From: Atopomonas hussainii
GTDB lineage: Bacteria; Pseudomonadota; Gammaproteobacteria; Pseudomonadales; Pseudomonadaceae
Reading direction: 5' to 3'
NCBI RefSeq assembly: GCF_900109735.1
Contig: NZ_FOAS01000004.1
Location: 186,001-250,000 of the forward strand
DNA length: 64,000 bases
The translations under genes were made by a program, and so were the position numbers. Within the stretch, counting starts at the first letter, position 1. Every line of letters starts with the position of its first letter. This document shows positions 8,798-16,526 of the stretch, in pieces. Below the pieces are notes generated by a model. The model was not told where the DNA came from. It was given only the letters and a program-made list of their open reading frames with translations, and made no database searches.

Positions 8798-9580
8798 TTA
8801 GCTGCGGTAGCTCGGGTCCTTTGCATCCAACAAGCGCAGCAAGGCCGGCCATGCAAGGCCGCCGCCCATGCCTTCTTTGGTTTTCATCACTCCGGCGACC
8901 ATCTGCTTGGCGCCAGCGAGAATTTCCCCGGGAATGCTTACCAAGGCCCCGCCGCCGCTTTGCGCCATGACCTGAATTTCGCAGGCGCGCTGAAAGGTGA
9001 ACATCATCAGGAAGGTATCGGCAATGCTGCCGCCTACGGTCATCAGGCCGTGGTTACGCAGCAGCATGAAGTTAGTGTGGCCAAGATCGGCCTGCAGGCG
9101 GGCTTTTTCGTCTTCGCGCAGGGCCACACCTTCGTAGTCGTGATAACTGAGGCTAGCCAACACAAATAGCGATTGTTGCGACAGCGGTAACACGCCGTCT
9201 TTCTGCGCCGCGACGGCCACACCTTGTGCGGTGTGGGTGTGCAGTACGCAGGCCACATCTTCGCGCGCTTCGTGCACGGCGCTGTGGATGGTGAAACCGG
9301 CGGGGTTAATGTCGAACGGGGTGTCCATCAGCTTGTTGCCGTGCAAGTCGATTTTCACCAGGCTGCTGGCGGTGATCTCGTGAAACATTAAGCCGTAGGG
9401 GTTGATCAGAAACTCTTCGGTACCCGGCACTTTGGCGGAGATATGGGTGAAGATCAGGTCATCCCAGCCGTAGTGAGCAATCAACCGATAACACGCGGCC
9501 AAGTCGACGCGGGTCTGCCATTCGGCAGCGCTGACGTGTTGTTTAACGTTGAGATCTTGCAGGGTTTGCGCGAGCGACAC
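8798..9580 (-). CDS. Class II aldolase/adducin family protein
   Basis: A 260-residue enzyme of the class II aldolase/adducin fold, related to L-fuculose-phosphate aldolases and sugar-acid aldolases. VLHTHTAQG supplies zinc-binding histidines, FMLLRNHGLMTVG is the third His region and DLIFTHISAKVPG the substrate-phosphate loop. It starts at a GTG with AAGAGGAAAG upstream; the protein is about family length. The substrate is not known, and this subfamily is commonly annotated only as aldolase. It is divergent from a Crp/Fnr-type regulator, and both lie between two inverted repeat copies. Confidence 0.85.
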   Translation of the reverse strand: MSLAQTLQDLNVKQHVSAAEWQTRVDLAACYRLIAHYGWDDLIFTHISAKVPGTEEFLINPYGLMFHEITASSLVKIDLHGNKLMDTPFDINPAGFTIHSAVHEAREDVACVLHTHTAQGVAVAAQKDGVLPLSQQSLFVLASLSYHDYEGVALREDEKARLQADLGHTNFMLLRNHGLMTVGGSIADTFLMMFTFQRACEIQVMAQSGGGALVSIPGEILAGAKQMVAGVMKTKEGMGGGLAWPALLRLLDAKDPSYRS

Positions 9581-9683
9581 GGTGCTTTCCTCTTATTGGC
9601 ATTATCTGGCCGGCAAAGCCAGCCACAACGGGCTGCCCAAAGCCTAAGCTTGGGGAATACGTTTAAGAGTGTAGTGAGTCACC

Positions 9684-10409
9684 GTGGCTGAAACTGTCAA
9701 CGAATTTACACTGCCCAACAGCGAGCACTGCCGCCGCGAGTTACTGCGTTACCGCTGGTTTGCTGATTTGCCCGCCGACGCCATCGAGCACTTAGTGAGC
9801 TGTGCACGGCTGCGCAACCTTAGCGACGGGCAATGCCTGCACCGTAAAGGTGACCCCGGCGATGGCCTGTACGGCGTGTTAAGCGGCGGCATTAAGGTCA
9901 GCTCCAGCTCGGCCGATGGCCGCGAGGCGGTGCTGACCATTCTGGAACCCGGCAGCTGGTTTGGCGAAATCTCCCTCTTCGACAACCAACCCCGCACCCA
10001 TGATGGCTGGGCGCAAGGCACCACACAGCTGCTGATGATTCCCCGGGCTGGCTTTCAACAACTGCTCAAACAACGCCCCGAGCTGTACGCGCATTTTGTC
10101 CAGCTACTGTGCTGGCATATCCGCCTGAGCTTTTCGGTGATCGAAGACACCGCCTTTCTGCCGCTCGAAGGCCGCTTAGCCAAGCGCCTGTTAATGCTTG
10201 CCGAAGGCTATGGCCGCACAGAGGCGCGCGGCACGCGCTTGCAGCTGCATGTATCGCAAGAAATGCTCGGTTTGATGCTGCAAGCCAGCCGGCAGAGCAT
10301 TAACAAGCACCTTAAGGAGTGGGAGCGCGCCGGCGTGGTCAGCCTGCACTACGGCAGCCTGACCATTCACCAGCACGACACCCTTGAGCAGATCGCCCAG
10401 AGCCACTGA
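9684..10409 (+). CDS. Crp/Fnr family transcriptional regulator
   Basis: A 241-residue regulator with an N-terminal cyclic-nucleotide-binding-type beta-roll (about residues 25-145, with GDGLYGVLSGGIKVS and GSWFGEISLFD) and a C-terminal winged helix (VSQEMLGLMLQASRQSINKHLKEWERAG as recognition region, about 185-215). The FNR-type iron-sulfur cysteine pattern is absent, so oxygen sensing by a cluster is unlikely; the ligand is unknown. The start is a GTG. It is divergent from the aldolase gene and may control it. Confidence 0.88.
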   Translation: MAETVNEFTLPNSEHCRRELLRYRWFADLPADAIEHLVSCARLRNLSDGQCLHRKGDPGDGLYGVLSGGIKVSSSSADGREAVLTILEPGSWFGEISLFDNQPRTHDGWAQGTTQLLMIPRAGFQQLLKQRPELYAHFVQLLCWHIRLSFSVIEDTAFLPLEGRLAKRLLMLAEGYGRTEARGTRLQLHVSQEMLGLMLQASRQSINKHLKEWERAGVVSLHYGSLTIHQHDTLEQIAQSH

Positions 10410-10419
10410 CTTAATGCCT

Positions 10420-10539
10420 GCACGACCCAATCACTGCGTTGCGCGGTGCTCACAACCTCGCCTACCAGACGGTATGTCTCGGCTGTTGCGCTCCGTACGC
10501 CTTGTGCTTGGGCCGTTCGCCGATTAATTCAGCGCCTCC
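10420..10539 (-). repeat. Copy B of the roughly 120-bp inverted repeat pair
   Basis: Reverse-complement copy of 8641-8760, lying between the Crp-like gene and the flavodoxin gene. With copy A it brackets the aldolase/regulator pair. Confidence 0.75.
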
Positions 10540-10550
10540 TAACTCAAGCT

Positions 10551-11006
10551 TCACGCCTTTAGCGCGGCGGCCAGCTGGACTAGCCAATCTTGCGCATCTT
10601 CCACCGGCGTTACGCTTTCGCTGGCATCTAAACGCAGCATGGGCTGTGCTTCGCGCATACCCAGCTCGTCCACCAATAGCTCACGCAGCTGCTCGCCACC
10701 GGCGCAGAAGGTGTCGCCATACGAGGCATCGCCCAAGGCAATCACCGCGACGGGCTTGCCCATCCACTGCGGAAAACGGTCACGCAGCTCACAAAACAGC
10801 GGCATCAGGCTATCCGGCAGTTCGCCCATGCCGGTGGTGGAACTCACCGCCAACAGCGCATCGGGGGCAAAGGCCAGCAGCTCATCAAGGTTAACCCGTG
10901 GCTTATGCCAGCTCTCTAGGCCTTGTGCAGTCATCAATTCGGCAGCGGCATGGGCCACTTCCTCGGCAGCGCCATAGACAGAACCGGACACAATGGCAAT
11001 TTTCAT
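10551..11006 (-). CDS. Flavodoxin-like protein (MioC/YqcA-type)
   Basis: A 151-residue flavodoxin-fold electron carrier that should bind FMN. The phosphate loop is at the N-terminus (IVSGSVYGAAEEVAH), with later FMN-contact loops at SSTTGMGELPDSL and LGDASYGDTFCAGG. I set the start at 11006 (MKIAIVSG) with GAGG upstream; the longer open frame upstream is not coding-like. It is divergent from the LOV gene. Its redox partners are unknown; the size fits MioC-like rather than long-chain flavodoxins. Confidence 0.87.
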   Translation of the reverse strand: MKIAIVSGSVYGAAEEVAHAAAELMTAQGLESWHKPRVNLDELLAFAPDALLAVSSTTGMGELPDSLMPLFCELRDRFPQWMGKPVAVIALGDASYGDTFCAGGEQLRELLVDELGMREAQPMLRLDASESVTPVEDAQDWLVQLAAALKA

Positions 11007-11062
11007 CGAAGCCTCGCGCAGATGATGATTCGGGGCGCGCATTATGCCAAAGCTGACACACC

Positions 11063-11090
11063 GTGACATTTGCGCCTCAAGTCTTAGAAT
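11063..11090 (+). promoter_or_regulatory. Candidate sigma-70 promoter for the LOV gene
   Basis: GTGACA (11063-11068) and TAGAAT (11085-11090) are separated by 16 bases and lie 37 bp before the LOV start codon. Confidence 0.4.
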
Positions 11091-11126
11091 CAGAGCATGC
11101 GCCTCTGACCTCCAAGGATTGCCCGC

Positions 11127-11573
11127 ATGATCAGCGCCAAGCTGCTGCAAAAAATGATTAACGCCTCTAACGACGGCATCGTGATTGCCGAACAAGAAGG
11201 CGATGACAACATCCTGATTTACGTCAACCCAGCCTTCGAGCGCCTGACCGGCTATGTCAGCGACGACATCCTCTATCAGGACTGCCGCTTTTTGCAGGGC
11301 GATGACCGCGACCAACAAGGCCTGCGCGACATTCGCGCGGCGATCAAGGCAGGCCAGCCCTGCCGGGTAACCCTGCGCAACTACCGCAAAGACGGCAGCC
11401 CATTCTGGAACGAGCTATCGATCACCCCGGTGTTTAATGAAGCCGATCAGCTGACCTACTTTATCGGCATTCAAAAAGACGTCACCCGCGCCGTGAACGC
11501 CGAAGAGCGCGTGCAACAGCTCGAAGCGCAACTGGCCGCACTGCAACAGCAACTGGCCAAACAGACCCCGTAA
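11127..11573 (+). CDS. Short LOV blue-light photoreceptor (PpSB-type)
   Basis: A 148-residue protein made of one LOV/PAS core (about residues 10-118) and a C-terminal coiled-coil helix (VNAEERVQQLEAQLAALQQQ) with no effector domain. It closely resembles the short LOV proteins of Pseudomonas putida (PpSB1/PpSB2). The flavin motif reads YQDCRFLQGDDRDQ, placing the photoactive Cys at 53, the same number as in PpSB1-LOV. R61 is kept, but position 66 is Leu, not Arg. Blue light should form an FMN-Cys53 adduct and alter the dimer helices. The nearby LitR-like regulator is a plausible partner. Confidence 0.93.
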   Translation: MISAKLLQKMINASNDGIVIAEQEGDDNILIYVNPAFERLTGYVSDDILYQDCRFLQGDDRDQQGLRDIRAAIKAGQPCRVTLRNYRKDGSPFWNELSITPVFNEADQLTYFIGIQKDVTRAVNAEERVQQLEAQLAALQQQLAKQTP

Positions 11574-11589
11574 CCGCTCCTGAGGCAAC

Positions 11590-11613
11590 CGCCCCGCCGT
11601 ACTCAGCGGGGCG
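11590..11613 (+). terminator. GC-rich hairpin after the LOV gene
   Basis: CGCCCCGC (11590-11597) pairs with GCGGGGCG (11606-11613) around an 8-base loop. No T-run follows, so termination is only likely. Confidence 0.4.
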
Positions 11614-11767
11614 CTATACCCGCGCAAGGGTTACGGCCTTTTGCCAGCCTACCTTTCGGGTAGACCAAGATCACAACCTGTCAAGTCGAACTTGTTTCAG
11701 CTTCTTGGCCCGCGCATACTCGCCGCATTGTCAGCAATCTGCAGCACACGCCGCACGGGACTAGCAC

Positions 11768-12406
11768 ATGGGCCGCAAAGGCTTACTCAACCAAGAAGAG
11801 CTGGATTTCCTTCTGGAAGTCATGGAAACGCGCCTGCCTGATGGTCTGCCGCGCCATCCGCAGTTCAGTGTGGATGGCGGCGAAGCTGGCAATGCCATGC
11901 TGGTGCGCTTAGCGGCCAGTTCCGAATTGCAGATGACCGCCCTGTTTCGCAGCCACAAGTTGGTTTTCCCGCTGCAACTGGTGCAAGACGAGTTCGGCAA
12001 GCTGACCTTAGAGCTGCGCCCACCGCGCATTTACGAACAAGGCCCCACCGTGCGCCAATGGCGCCTGGAGCCGAGTATTCCGCTGCGTTTGATTGCCGCC
12101 GATGGCAGCACCACCGAGCTGGAAATCGCCCAACTGTCGCAATCCAGCGCGCTGATTCGCAGCAGCGAGCGCGCCCCGGAGCACGTCAAAGGCTTTATCG
12201 AGCTGCCCAGCAATGGCCGCCGCGTGGCCATCTCGGCGGTTAAAGTGCGCGACGTCGGCACACAACACGCCGCCTACTTGCTCAGTTACGACGAGCAAGA
12301 GCAAGAAGACCAAATCAATAGTTTTATCTTCGAGCAACACCGCAAACAGCACCCCGAACTGTCGATCGAAGAACACTTAAGCGAGATGGGTATCTCAGCG
12401 TACTAA
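11768..12406 (+). CDS. Divergent PilZ-like protein with FliM-like N-terminal motif
   Basis: A 212-residue cytoplasmic protein I do not recognise with certainty. The middle (about residues 95-175) has the strand pattern of a PilZ domain, but the c-di-GMP motifs are poor: LSQSSA stands where (D/N)xSxxG is expected. The first residues, LLNQEELDFLLEVM, resemble the short N-terminal peptide of FliM (LSQDEIDALL-like) that binds CheY-phosphate; this resemblance is an observation only. The C-terminal 40 residues are acidic and helical. The gene lies between the LOV gene and a convergent MerR regulator. Confidence 0.5.
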   Translation: MGRKGLLNQEELDFLLEVMETRLPDGLPRHPQFSVDGGEAGNAMLVRLAASSELQMTALFRSHKLVFPLQLVQDEFGKLTLELRPPRIYEQGPTVRQWRLEPSIPLRLIAADGSTTELEIAQLSQSSALIRSSERAPEHVKGFIELPSNGRRVAISAVKVRDVGTQHAAYLLSYDEQEQEDQINSFIFEQHRKQHPELSIEEHLSEMGISAY

Positions 12407-12440
12407 CGCCGTCGCCGCCTGTCTCAGCGTGGCGCCAGTG

Positions 12441-13355
12441 TTAGGTGTCTAGCTGCTCAGCCAGCAGGCGCTTAAGGCGCAGCGCCAAGGCAAACCAATC
12501 GCTGCCCAAATGGGCGATACCCAGCTCAGCCAAGCGCTCGGCGGCCAGCTCGCTGCCGGCCCCGGCCAGCGCTAAGGTGCAATCCAAACTCAGGCTTAAC
12601 TTGGCCAACGGCTTATTCAACCAGTCGGTGGCAAACGGCTTTTGCGCCAGCAATAGCAGCACCGGCGCCGCACTGTGCGCACCCACTAAGGCGAGTTCTT
12701 CTAAGGGTTGTTCGGCGCTGTGCAGCTGCACGCTAACGCCCGACTCCTGCAAGGCCAAACCGGCTAACAGCCACTCCAACTCATGGCATTGCCCCTGCGG
12801 AGCACACAGCAGCACGTCGGGCGCGCCGTCACGACGGGCTAATTGCAAACGCTGCAATACGCGGCCACGCAAAAAAGTATCCAACAGCAGCCATTGGCTG
12901 CGCATACCGAATTGCTCGCGGGCAATCAGCAGTTGATTCCATACCGGCAGCAGCACTTCGCGGTAAATTTCTAGCGCGCCGTAGAGTGAAAATAACTGGC
13001 CGTATAAGCGTGCCAGCTCGGCCTCAGAGAACACTTTCAAGGCATCCAGCACACGGCCTTGCCAAGCGGCAAACTCGCCATCGGCCAACACTGGGGCGGC
13101 CTTATCGCTGCTGCTTTGCAGCAAAGCGCCGATTTTGCTCACCGCTACGCCACGCTCGATCCACGCCAAAATGCTGCGCACCCGCTCAACATCGGCCATG
13201 GAGTACAAACGATGACCGCTCTCCGTGCGCGTTGGCACCACCAAGGCATAGCGGCGCTCCCAAGCGCGCAACGTCACCGGGTTGATGCCGGTTAGGCGAC
13301 ACACTTCGCGAATGGGAAACAACTCGGCGTCGGTGCTGCTGGCAATATCAGACAT
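12441..13355 (-). CDS. MerR-type regulator, class II LitR/PplR-like (cobalamin motif absent)
   Basis: A 304-residue regulator with an N-terminal MerR winged helix (FPIREVCRLTGINPVTLRAW, then ERRY and GHRLYSMADVERVR) and a C-terminal helical-plus-Rossmann region like the B12-binding part of CarH/LitR. The canonical DxHxxG cobalamin motif is not there: the matching place reads PQGQCHELEWLL. This fits class II LitR proteins (P. putida PplR), which respond to blue light through a short LOV partner rather than B12. Start at 13355 with AGGG six bases upstream. It is divergent from the DUF393 gene across a TGTACAA palindrome. Confidence 0.85.
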   Translation of the reverse strand: MSDIASSTDAELFPIREVCRLTGINPVTLRAWERRYALVVPTRTESGHRLYSMADVERVRSILAWIERGVAVSKIGALLQSSSDKAAPVLADGEFAAWQGRVLDALKVFSEAELARLYGQLFSLYGALEIYREVLLPVWNQLLIAREQFGMRSQWLLLDTFLRGRVLQRLQLARRDGAPDVLLCAPQGQCHELEWLLAGLALQESGVSVQLHSAEQPLEELALVGAHSAAPVLLLLAQKPFATDWLNKPLAKLSLSLDCTLALAGAGSELAAERLAELGIAHLGSDWFALALRLKRLLAEQLDT

Positions 13356-13442
13356 AGACATCCCTAAAGTGCGCGACGCATGGACAGGTGGTCGGCGCTG
13401 GCAATGGCTTTGGATTGTAACCCAGCACAAATCACGGTTGAA

Positions 13443-13459
13443 TGTACAAAACTTGTACA
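13443..13459. promoter_or_regulatory. TGTACAA palindrome between the MerR and DUF393 genes
   Basis: TGTACAA-AAC-TTGTACA is a perfect inverted repeat in the divergent intergenic region. TGTAC half-sites are, as I recall, part of operators bound by LitR/PplR-type regulators. Binding by the adjacent MerR protein is inference. Confidence 0.65.
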
Positions 13460-13482
13460 AGGTAAAGATCCAGGAGCACAGC

Positions 13483-13902
13483 ATGCCCGCTTGGCCTCTA
13501 ACCCTCTACTTTGATGGCGCTTGCCCGCTGTGCGCGCGCGAGATTAACCACCTGCGCCGCCACGCCAACCCGGCACGCTTAGTACTTGTCGATATCAGCG
13601 CGGCCAGCTTCCAAACGCCGGTCGATTTGCCCGCCGGCGCCAATTTGCAGCAACGCCTGCACGCACGCTTTACCGATGGGCAATGGCTCAGCGGCCCCGA
13701 AGCCACCCTGTGGAGCTGGCGCGCCGCCGGCTTAGGCCGCTGGGTAGCGCCTTTAGCCTGGCCATGGCTACGCGGCGTGTGGCAAGCGCTGTACCGGCTG
13801 TTCAGCATTGCTCGGCCCTATTTGGGTTGGCTACCGCACCCCGGTGGGCAAATTGCCTGCCACGCCGACCAGCAAGGCAATAAAACTTGTACAAAACCAT
13901 GA
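13483..13902 (+). CDS. DUF393 (DCC family) thiol-disulfide oxidoreductase-like protein
   Basis: A 139-residue protein whose N-terminal YFDGACPLCAREINHL holds the DGxCxxC signature that gives the DCC family its name. The fold is thioredoxin-like and the two Cys may act in redox exchange. Family members often sit in light-inducible gene sets with photolyases. The start at 13483 has AGGAG eight bases upstream. A TTGTACAA motif lies inside its last codons and another follows before folM, so the gene belongs to the same putative regulon. Confidence 0.82.
   Translation: MPAWPLTLYFDGACPLCAREINHLRRHANPARLVLVDISAASFQTPVDLPAGANLQQRLHARFTDGQWLSGPEATLWSWRAAGLGRWVAPLAWPWLRGVWQALYRLFSIARPYLGWLPHPGGQIACHADQQGNKTCTKP
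13887..13894. promoter_or_regulatory. TTGTACAA site at the 3' end of the DUF393 gene
   Basis: Palindromic octamer TTGTACAA within the last codons of the DUF393 gene, 119 bp upstream of a second copy at 14006. Confidence 0.35.
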
Positions 13903-14005
13903 ATCAGCAAAGGCAAAACGCCCACTGACTTAAGCCAGAAAAACAAAAACCCCACGAACAGCGCGGCTTAGCGCCCACGCAGACCCCATCAAGCACAGCA
14001 AAAGG

Positions 14006-14032
14006 TTGTACAAGATAAAAATCAGGTATAAC
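14006..14032 (+). promoter_or_regulatory. TTGTACAA operator overlapping a candidate folM promoter
   Basis: TTGTACAA (14006-14013) provides a TTGTAC -35-like hexamer; TATAAC (14027-14032) follows after 15 bases. Overlap of the palindrome with the -35 box suggests repression, or alternative-sigma or activator use, at the folM-folE-folX promoter. Confidence 0.5.
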
Positions 14033-14033
14033 C

Positions 14034-14062
14034 TTGATCCATCATCTTTGCTCATGGATCAA
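14034..14062 (+). promoter_or_regulatory. Hairpin immediately upstream of the folM start
   Basis: TTGATCCAT (14034-14042) and ATGGATCAA (14054-14062) form a perfect 9-bp stem ending 2 bases before the folM ATG. It could mask ribosome binding or be an operator. No classic Shine-Dalgarno is visible there. Confidence 0.45.
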
Positions 14063-14064
14063 CC

Positions 14065-14766
14065 ATGTCGCACCCTATCTTGATCACCGGCGGCGCCCAG
14101 CGCGTAGGCTTGCACTGCGCCAAGCGGCTGCTCGAAGACGGCCACGAGGTCATCATCAGCTACCGGCGCGAGCGCGAATCGCTCACCGAGCTACGCGCGC
14201 TGGGCATTCGCACCCTGCAAGCTGACTTTGCCAGCACCGCGGGGATCATGGCCTTTATCGACAGTCTGCACCGCGAAACCCAAGGGCTACGCGCCATTGT
14301 GCACAACGCCTCGACATGGCTGGCAGAAACCCGTGGCGAAGAAGCCGCCAGCTTCCAGCAACTGTTTAGCGTGCACATGCTGGCGCCCTATTTAATCAAC
14401 CTGCACTGCAGCGATTTGCTCAGTGGCACGGGCCTGCGGGACATCGTGCATATCAGCGACGACGTCACGCGTAAGGGCAGCGCCAAACACACCGCCTATT
14501 GCGCCAGCAAAGCCGGGCTGGAAAGCCTCACCTTATCGTTTGCTGAGCGTCTCGCGCCGCGCATCAAAGTTAACGGCATAGCCCCGGCACTGCTGATGTT
14601 TAACGAACACGACAGCCCAGCGTATCGCGAACAAGCGCTGGCTAAATCGGCCTTGGGTATTGAGCCCGGCCCCGAACCTTTCTATCAGGCGCTACGCAGC
14701 CTGCTCGACAACCCTTACTTAACCGGCACCACTTTGCACTTAAACGGAGGTCGCCATGTCCACTGA
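14065..14766 (+). CDS. folM: Dihydromonapterin reductase FolM
   Basis: A 233-residue short-chain dehydrogenase that reduces dihydromonapterin (and dihydrofolate weakly) to the tetrahydro form with [24 protein letters not shown] is the cofactor loop and the arginines near SYRRERE favour NADPH. The catalytic Tyr-Lys lies in [12 protein letters not shown]. With folE and folX downstream it forms the tetrahydromonapterin branch from GTP, used in pseudomonads as the cofactor of phenylalanine hydroxylase. Its 3' end overlaps folE by 11 bp. Confidence 0.92.
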   Translation: MSHPILITGGAQRVGLHCAKRLLEDGHEVIISYRRERESLTELRALGIRTLQADFASTAGIMAFIDSLHRETQGLRAIVHNASTWLAETRGEEAASFQQLFSVHMLAPYLINLHCSDLLSGTGLRDIVHISDDVTRKGSAKHTAYCASKAGLESLTLSFAERLAPRIKVNGIAPALLMFNEHDSPAYREQALAKSALGIEPGPEPFYQALRSLLDNPYLTGTTLHLNGGRHVH

Positions 14767-15340
14767 ATTACCTAACGCCGCCACCCAAGCGCTGGCCGCG
14801 CACTACCAGCAGATCCTCCAAGGTTTGGGCGAAAACCCCGAGCGCGAAGGCTTGCTCGACACCCCCAAGCGCGCCGCCAAGGCCATGCAGTACCTGTGCA
14901 ACGGCTACCAAAAGAGCCTGCAAGAGGTGGTCAACGGGGCGCTGTTTGAGTCTGATAACGACGAGATGGTGATCGTCCGCGATATCGAGCTGTACTCGCT
15001 GTGCGAGCATCATCTATTGCCCTTTATCGGCAAAGCCCACGTGGCGTATATCCCCACCGGCAAAGTACTGGGCTTGTCGAAGGTGGCGCGCATTGTCGAT
15101 ATGTTCGCCCGCCGCTTACAAATTCAGGAAAACCTCACCCGTCAGATTGCCGAAGCCGTGCAGGAAGTCACCCAAGCCGCCGGCGTGGCCGTAGTGATCG
15201 AGGCCAAGCACATGTGCATGATGATGCGTGGTGTCGAGAAGCAGAACTCGGTGATGAGCTCCTCGGTGATGCTTGGCGCGTTCCGCGAGTCCTGTAACAC
15301 TCGGCATGAATTTCTGCAACTGATTCACCGGAGCAACTGA
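14756..15340 (+). CDS. folE: GTP cyclohydrolase I (type 1) FolE
   Basis: A 194-residue zinc enzyme that converts GTP to 7,8-dihydroneopterin triphosphate. Zinc and active-site motifs are intact: [20 protein letters not shown] with Cys and His, then [14 protein letters not shown] with the second Cys. GGAGG is 5 bases before the ATG, inside the end of folM, which argues for translational coupling. The stop overlaps the folX start (TGATG). Confidence 0.96.
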   Translation: MSTELPNAATQALAAHYQQILQGLGENPEREGLLDTPKRAAKAMQYLCNGYQKSLQEVVNGALFESDNDEMVIVRDIELYSLCEHHLLPFIGKAHVAYIPTGKVLGLSKVARIVDMFARRLQIQENLTRQIAEAVQEVTQAAGVAVVIEAKHMCMMMRGVEKQNSVMSSSVMLGAFRESCNTRHEFLQLIHRSN

Positions 15341-15711
15341 TGGCCCGCCTCGAACCCGGCATGGCGCGAATCCGCATTAAAGATCTGCGTCTGCGCACTT
15401 ATATCGGCATCAATGATGACGAGATCAAAAACAAGCAAGACGTGCTGATCAACATCACCGTGCTCTACCCCGCCGCCGACGCGGTGAACGAGAACGATAT
15501 CGAGCACGCGCTGAACTACCGCACCATCACCAAAGCGGTGATTCGCCATGTGGAAGAAAACCGCTTTGCCCTGCTTGAGCGCTTAACCCAAGAGGTGTTG
15601 GCAGTGGTCATGGAGTTCAAGCAGGTTCGCTATGCCGAAGTAGAAATCGACAAGCCGCATGCGCTGCGTTTTGCCGAGTCGGTGTCGATCACCTTAAGCG
15701 AGCATCGTTAA
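15340..15711 (+). CDS. folX: Dihydroneopterin triphosphate 2'-epimerase FolX
   Basis: A 123-residue enzyme of the FolB/FolX T-fold, which epimerises dihydroneopterin triphosphate to dihydromonapterin triphosphate. [19 protein letters not shown] and [11 protein letters not shown] are typical of FolX. The conserved Glu and Lys of this fold are in [17 protein letters not shown]. Its start overlaps the folE stop, making a folM-folE-folX operon. Confidence 0.93.
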   Translation: MARLEPGMARIRIKDLRLRTYIGINDDEIKNKQDVLINITVLYPAADAVNENDIEHALNYRTITKAVIRHVEENRFALLERLTQEVLAVVMEFKQVRYAEVEIDKPHALRFAESVSITLSEHR

Positions 15712-15739
15712 AGGCTGCCCCGTCGCTGCTTACCGCAAC

Positions 15740-15771
15740 AGCCTAGGCGCCTTGCCCACAAGCCCTAGGCT
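15740..15771 (+). terminator. Inverted repeat after folX
   Basis: AGCCTAGG (15740-15747) with CCTAGGCT (15764-15771), a perfect 8-bp stem between folX and the DUF1244 gene. No T-run. Confidence 0.3.
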
Positions 15772-15804
15772 GGCTACCCTGCCAGCGCTGAATGGGAGCC
15801 CCGC

Positions 15805-16098
15805 ATGACTGAACAACAACGCCTAGAACTTGAAGCCGCCGCCTTCCGTACCCTCGTTGCGCACCTGCAAAAGCGCACCGACGTGCAAAACATCGACCTG
15901 ATGAACCTCGCCGGTTTCTGCCGTAATTGCTTATCTAAGTGGTACAAAGCCGCTGCTGATGAGCAGCAGATTGAGCTGACCCAAGATGACGCCCGCGAGC
16001 TGATCTACGGCATGCCCTACGCGCAATGGAAGGCCCAATACCAACGCGAAGCCTCTGCCGAGCAGCTGGCTGATTTTGCCCGGAACAAGCCCGAATGA
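15805..16098 (+). CDS. DUF1244 family protein
   Basis: A 97-residue protein of the DUF1244 family. The centre NLAGFCRNCLSKWYKAAA carries a CxxC pair and WY, the family's signature; the rest is helical. Function is unknown. It overlaps the following HopJ gene by 4 bp and, in pseudomonads, commonly sits next to folE/folX, as here. Confidence 0.85.
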   Translation: MTEQQRLELEAAAFRTLVAHLQKRTDVQNIDLMNLAGFCRNCLSKWYKAAADEQQIELTQDDARELIYGMPYAQWKAQYQREASAEQLADFARNKPE

Positions 16099-16436
16099 AC
16101 GCCATCAATGCCTTTCGCCAAGCCCTGCAGCGCGACACACACCGTTTTGAACAAACCTTAGCGTTTATTGCCGAGCACTATGCTTATCAGCCGCAAGCCT
16201 TCGACAACGGCGACGTCCACAATGCCGCTGGGCAGAACGAAGGCTCATGCAAAGTGCTGGGCCTAGCCCTGCTGGAAAACTTAAGCCTCGAAGAAACCTT
16301 GCGCGCCTTTGGCGAGCACTACCGCGCCGTACTGGCCAACCCCAACGGCGACGACCATGCCAATATCCGCGCCTTGATGCGCGAAGGCTTGGCCGGCGTG
16401 CGTTTCACCCAGCTGCCCTTGAGCACCAAGGCGTAA
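16095..16436 (+). CDS. HopJ-family protein
   Basis: A 113-residue protein of the HopJ type III effector family (PF08888). Core features are YQPQAFDNGDVHNAAGQNEG, the SCKVLGLALLENLS segment and FGEHYRAVLANPNGDDHANIR. Despite the family name, most members are chromosomal housekeeping-like genes, and there is no type III secretion context here. It is translationally coupled to the DUF1244 gene. Confidence 0.87.
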   Translation: MNAINAFRQALQRDTHRFEQTLAFIAEHYAYQPQAFDNGDVHNAAGQNEGSCKVLGLALLENLSLEETLRAFGEHYRAVLANPNGDDHANIRALMREGLAGVRFTQLPLSTKA

Positions 16437-16526
16437 AGCAAGAAAAAACACGGCGCTGCTGCAACCGCGCGGCGCCGCGCAAGAACGCTGCCTATACTGT
16501 CGATAAGACATTAGACGGCGCCAGCA

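Noticed and set aside
8746-9169. Plus-strand ORFs opposite the class II aldolase gene
   Set aside because: Shadow frames; the minus-strand gene has the zinc His motifs and a good start.
11590-11613. Strong intrinsic terminator after the LOV gene
   Set aside because: Kept only as a weak call because no T-run follows the GC-rich stem.
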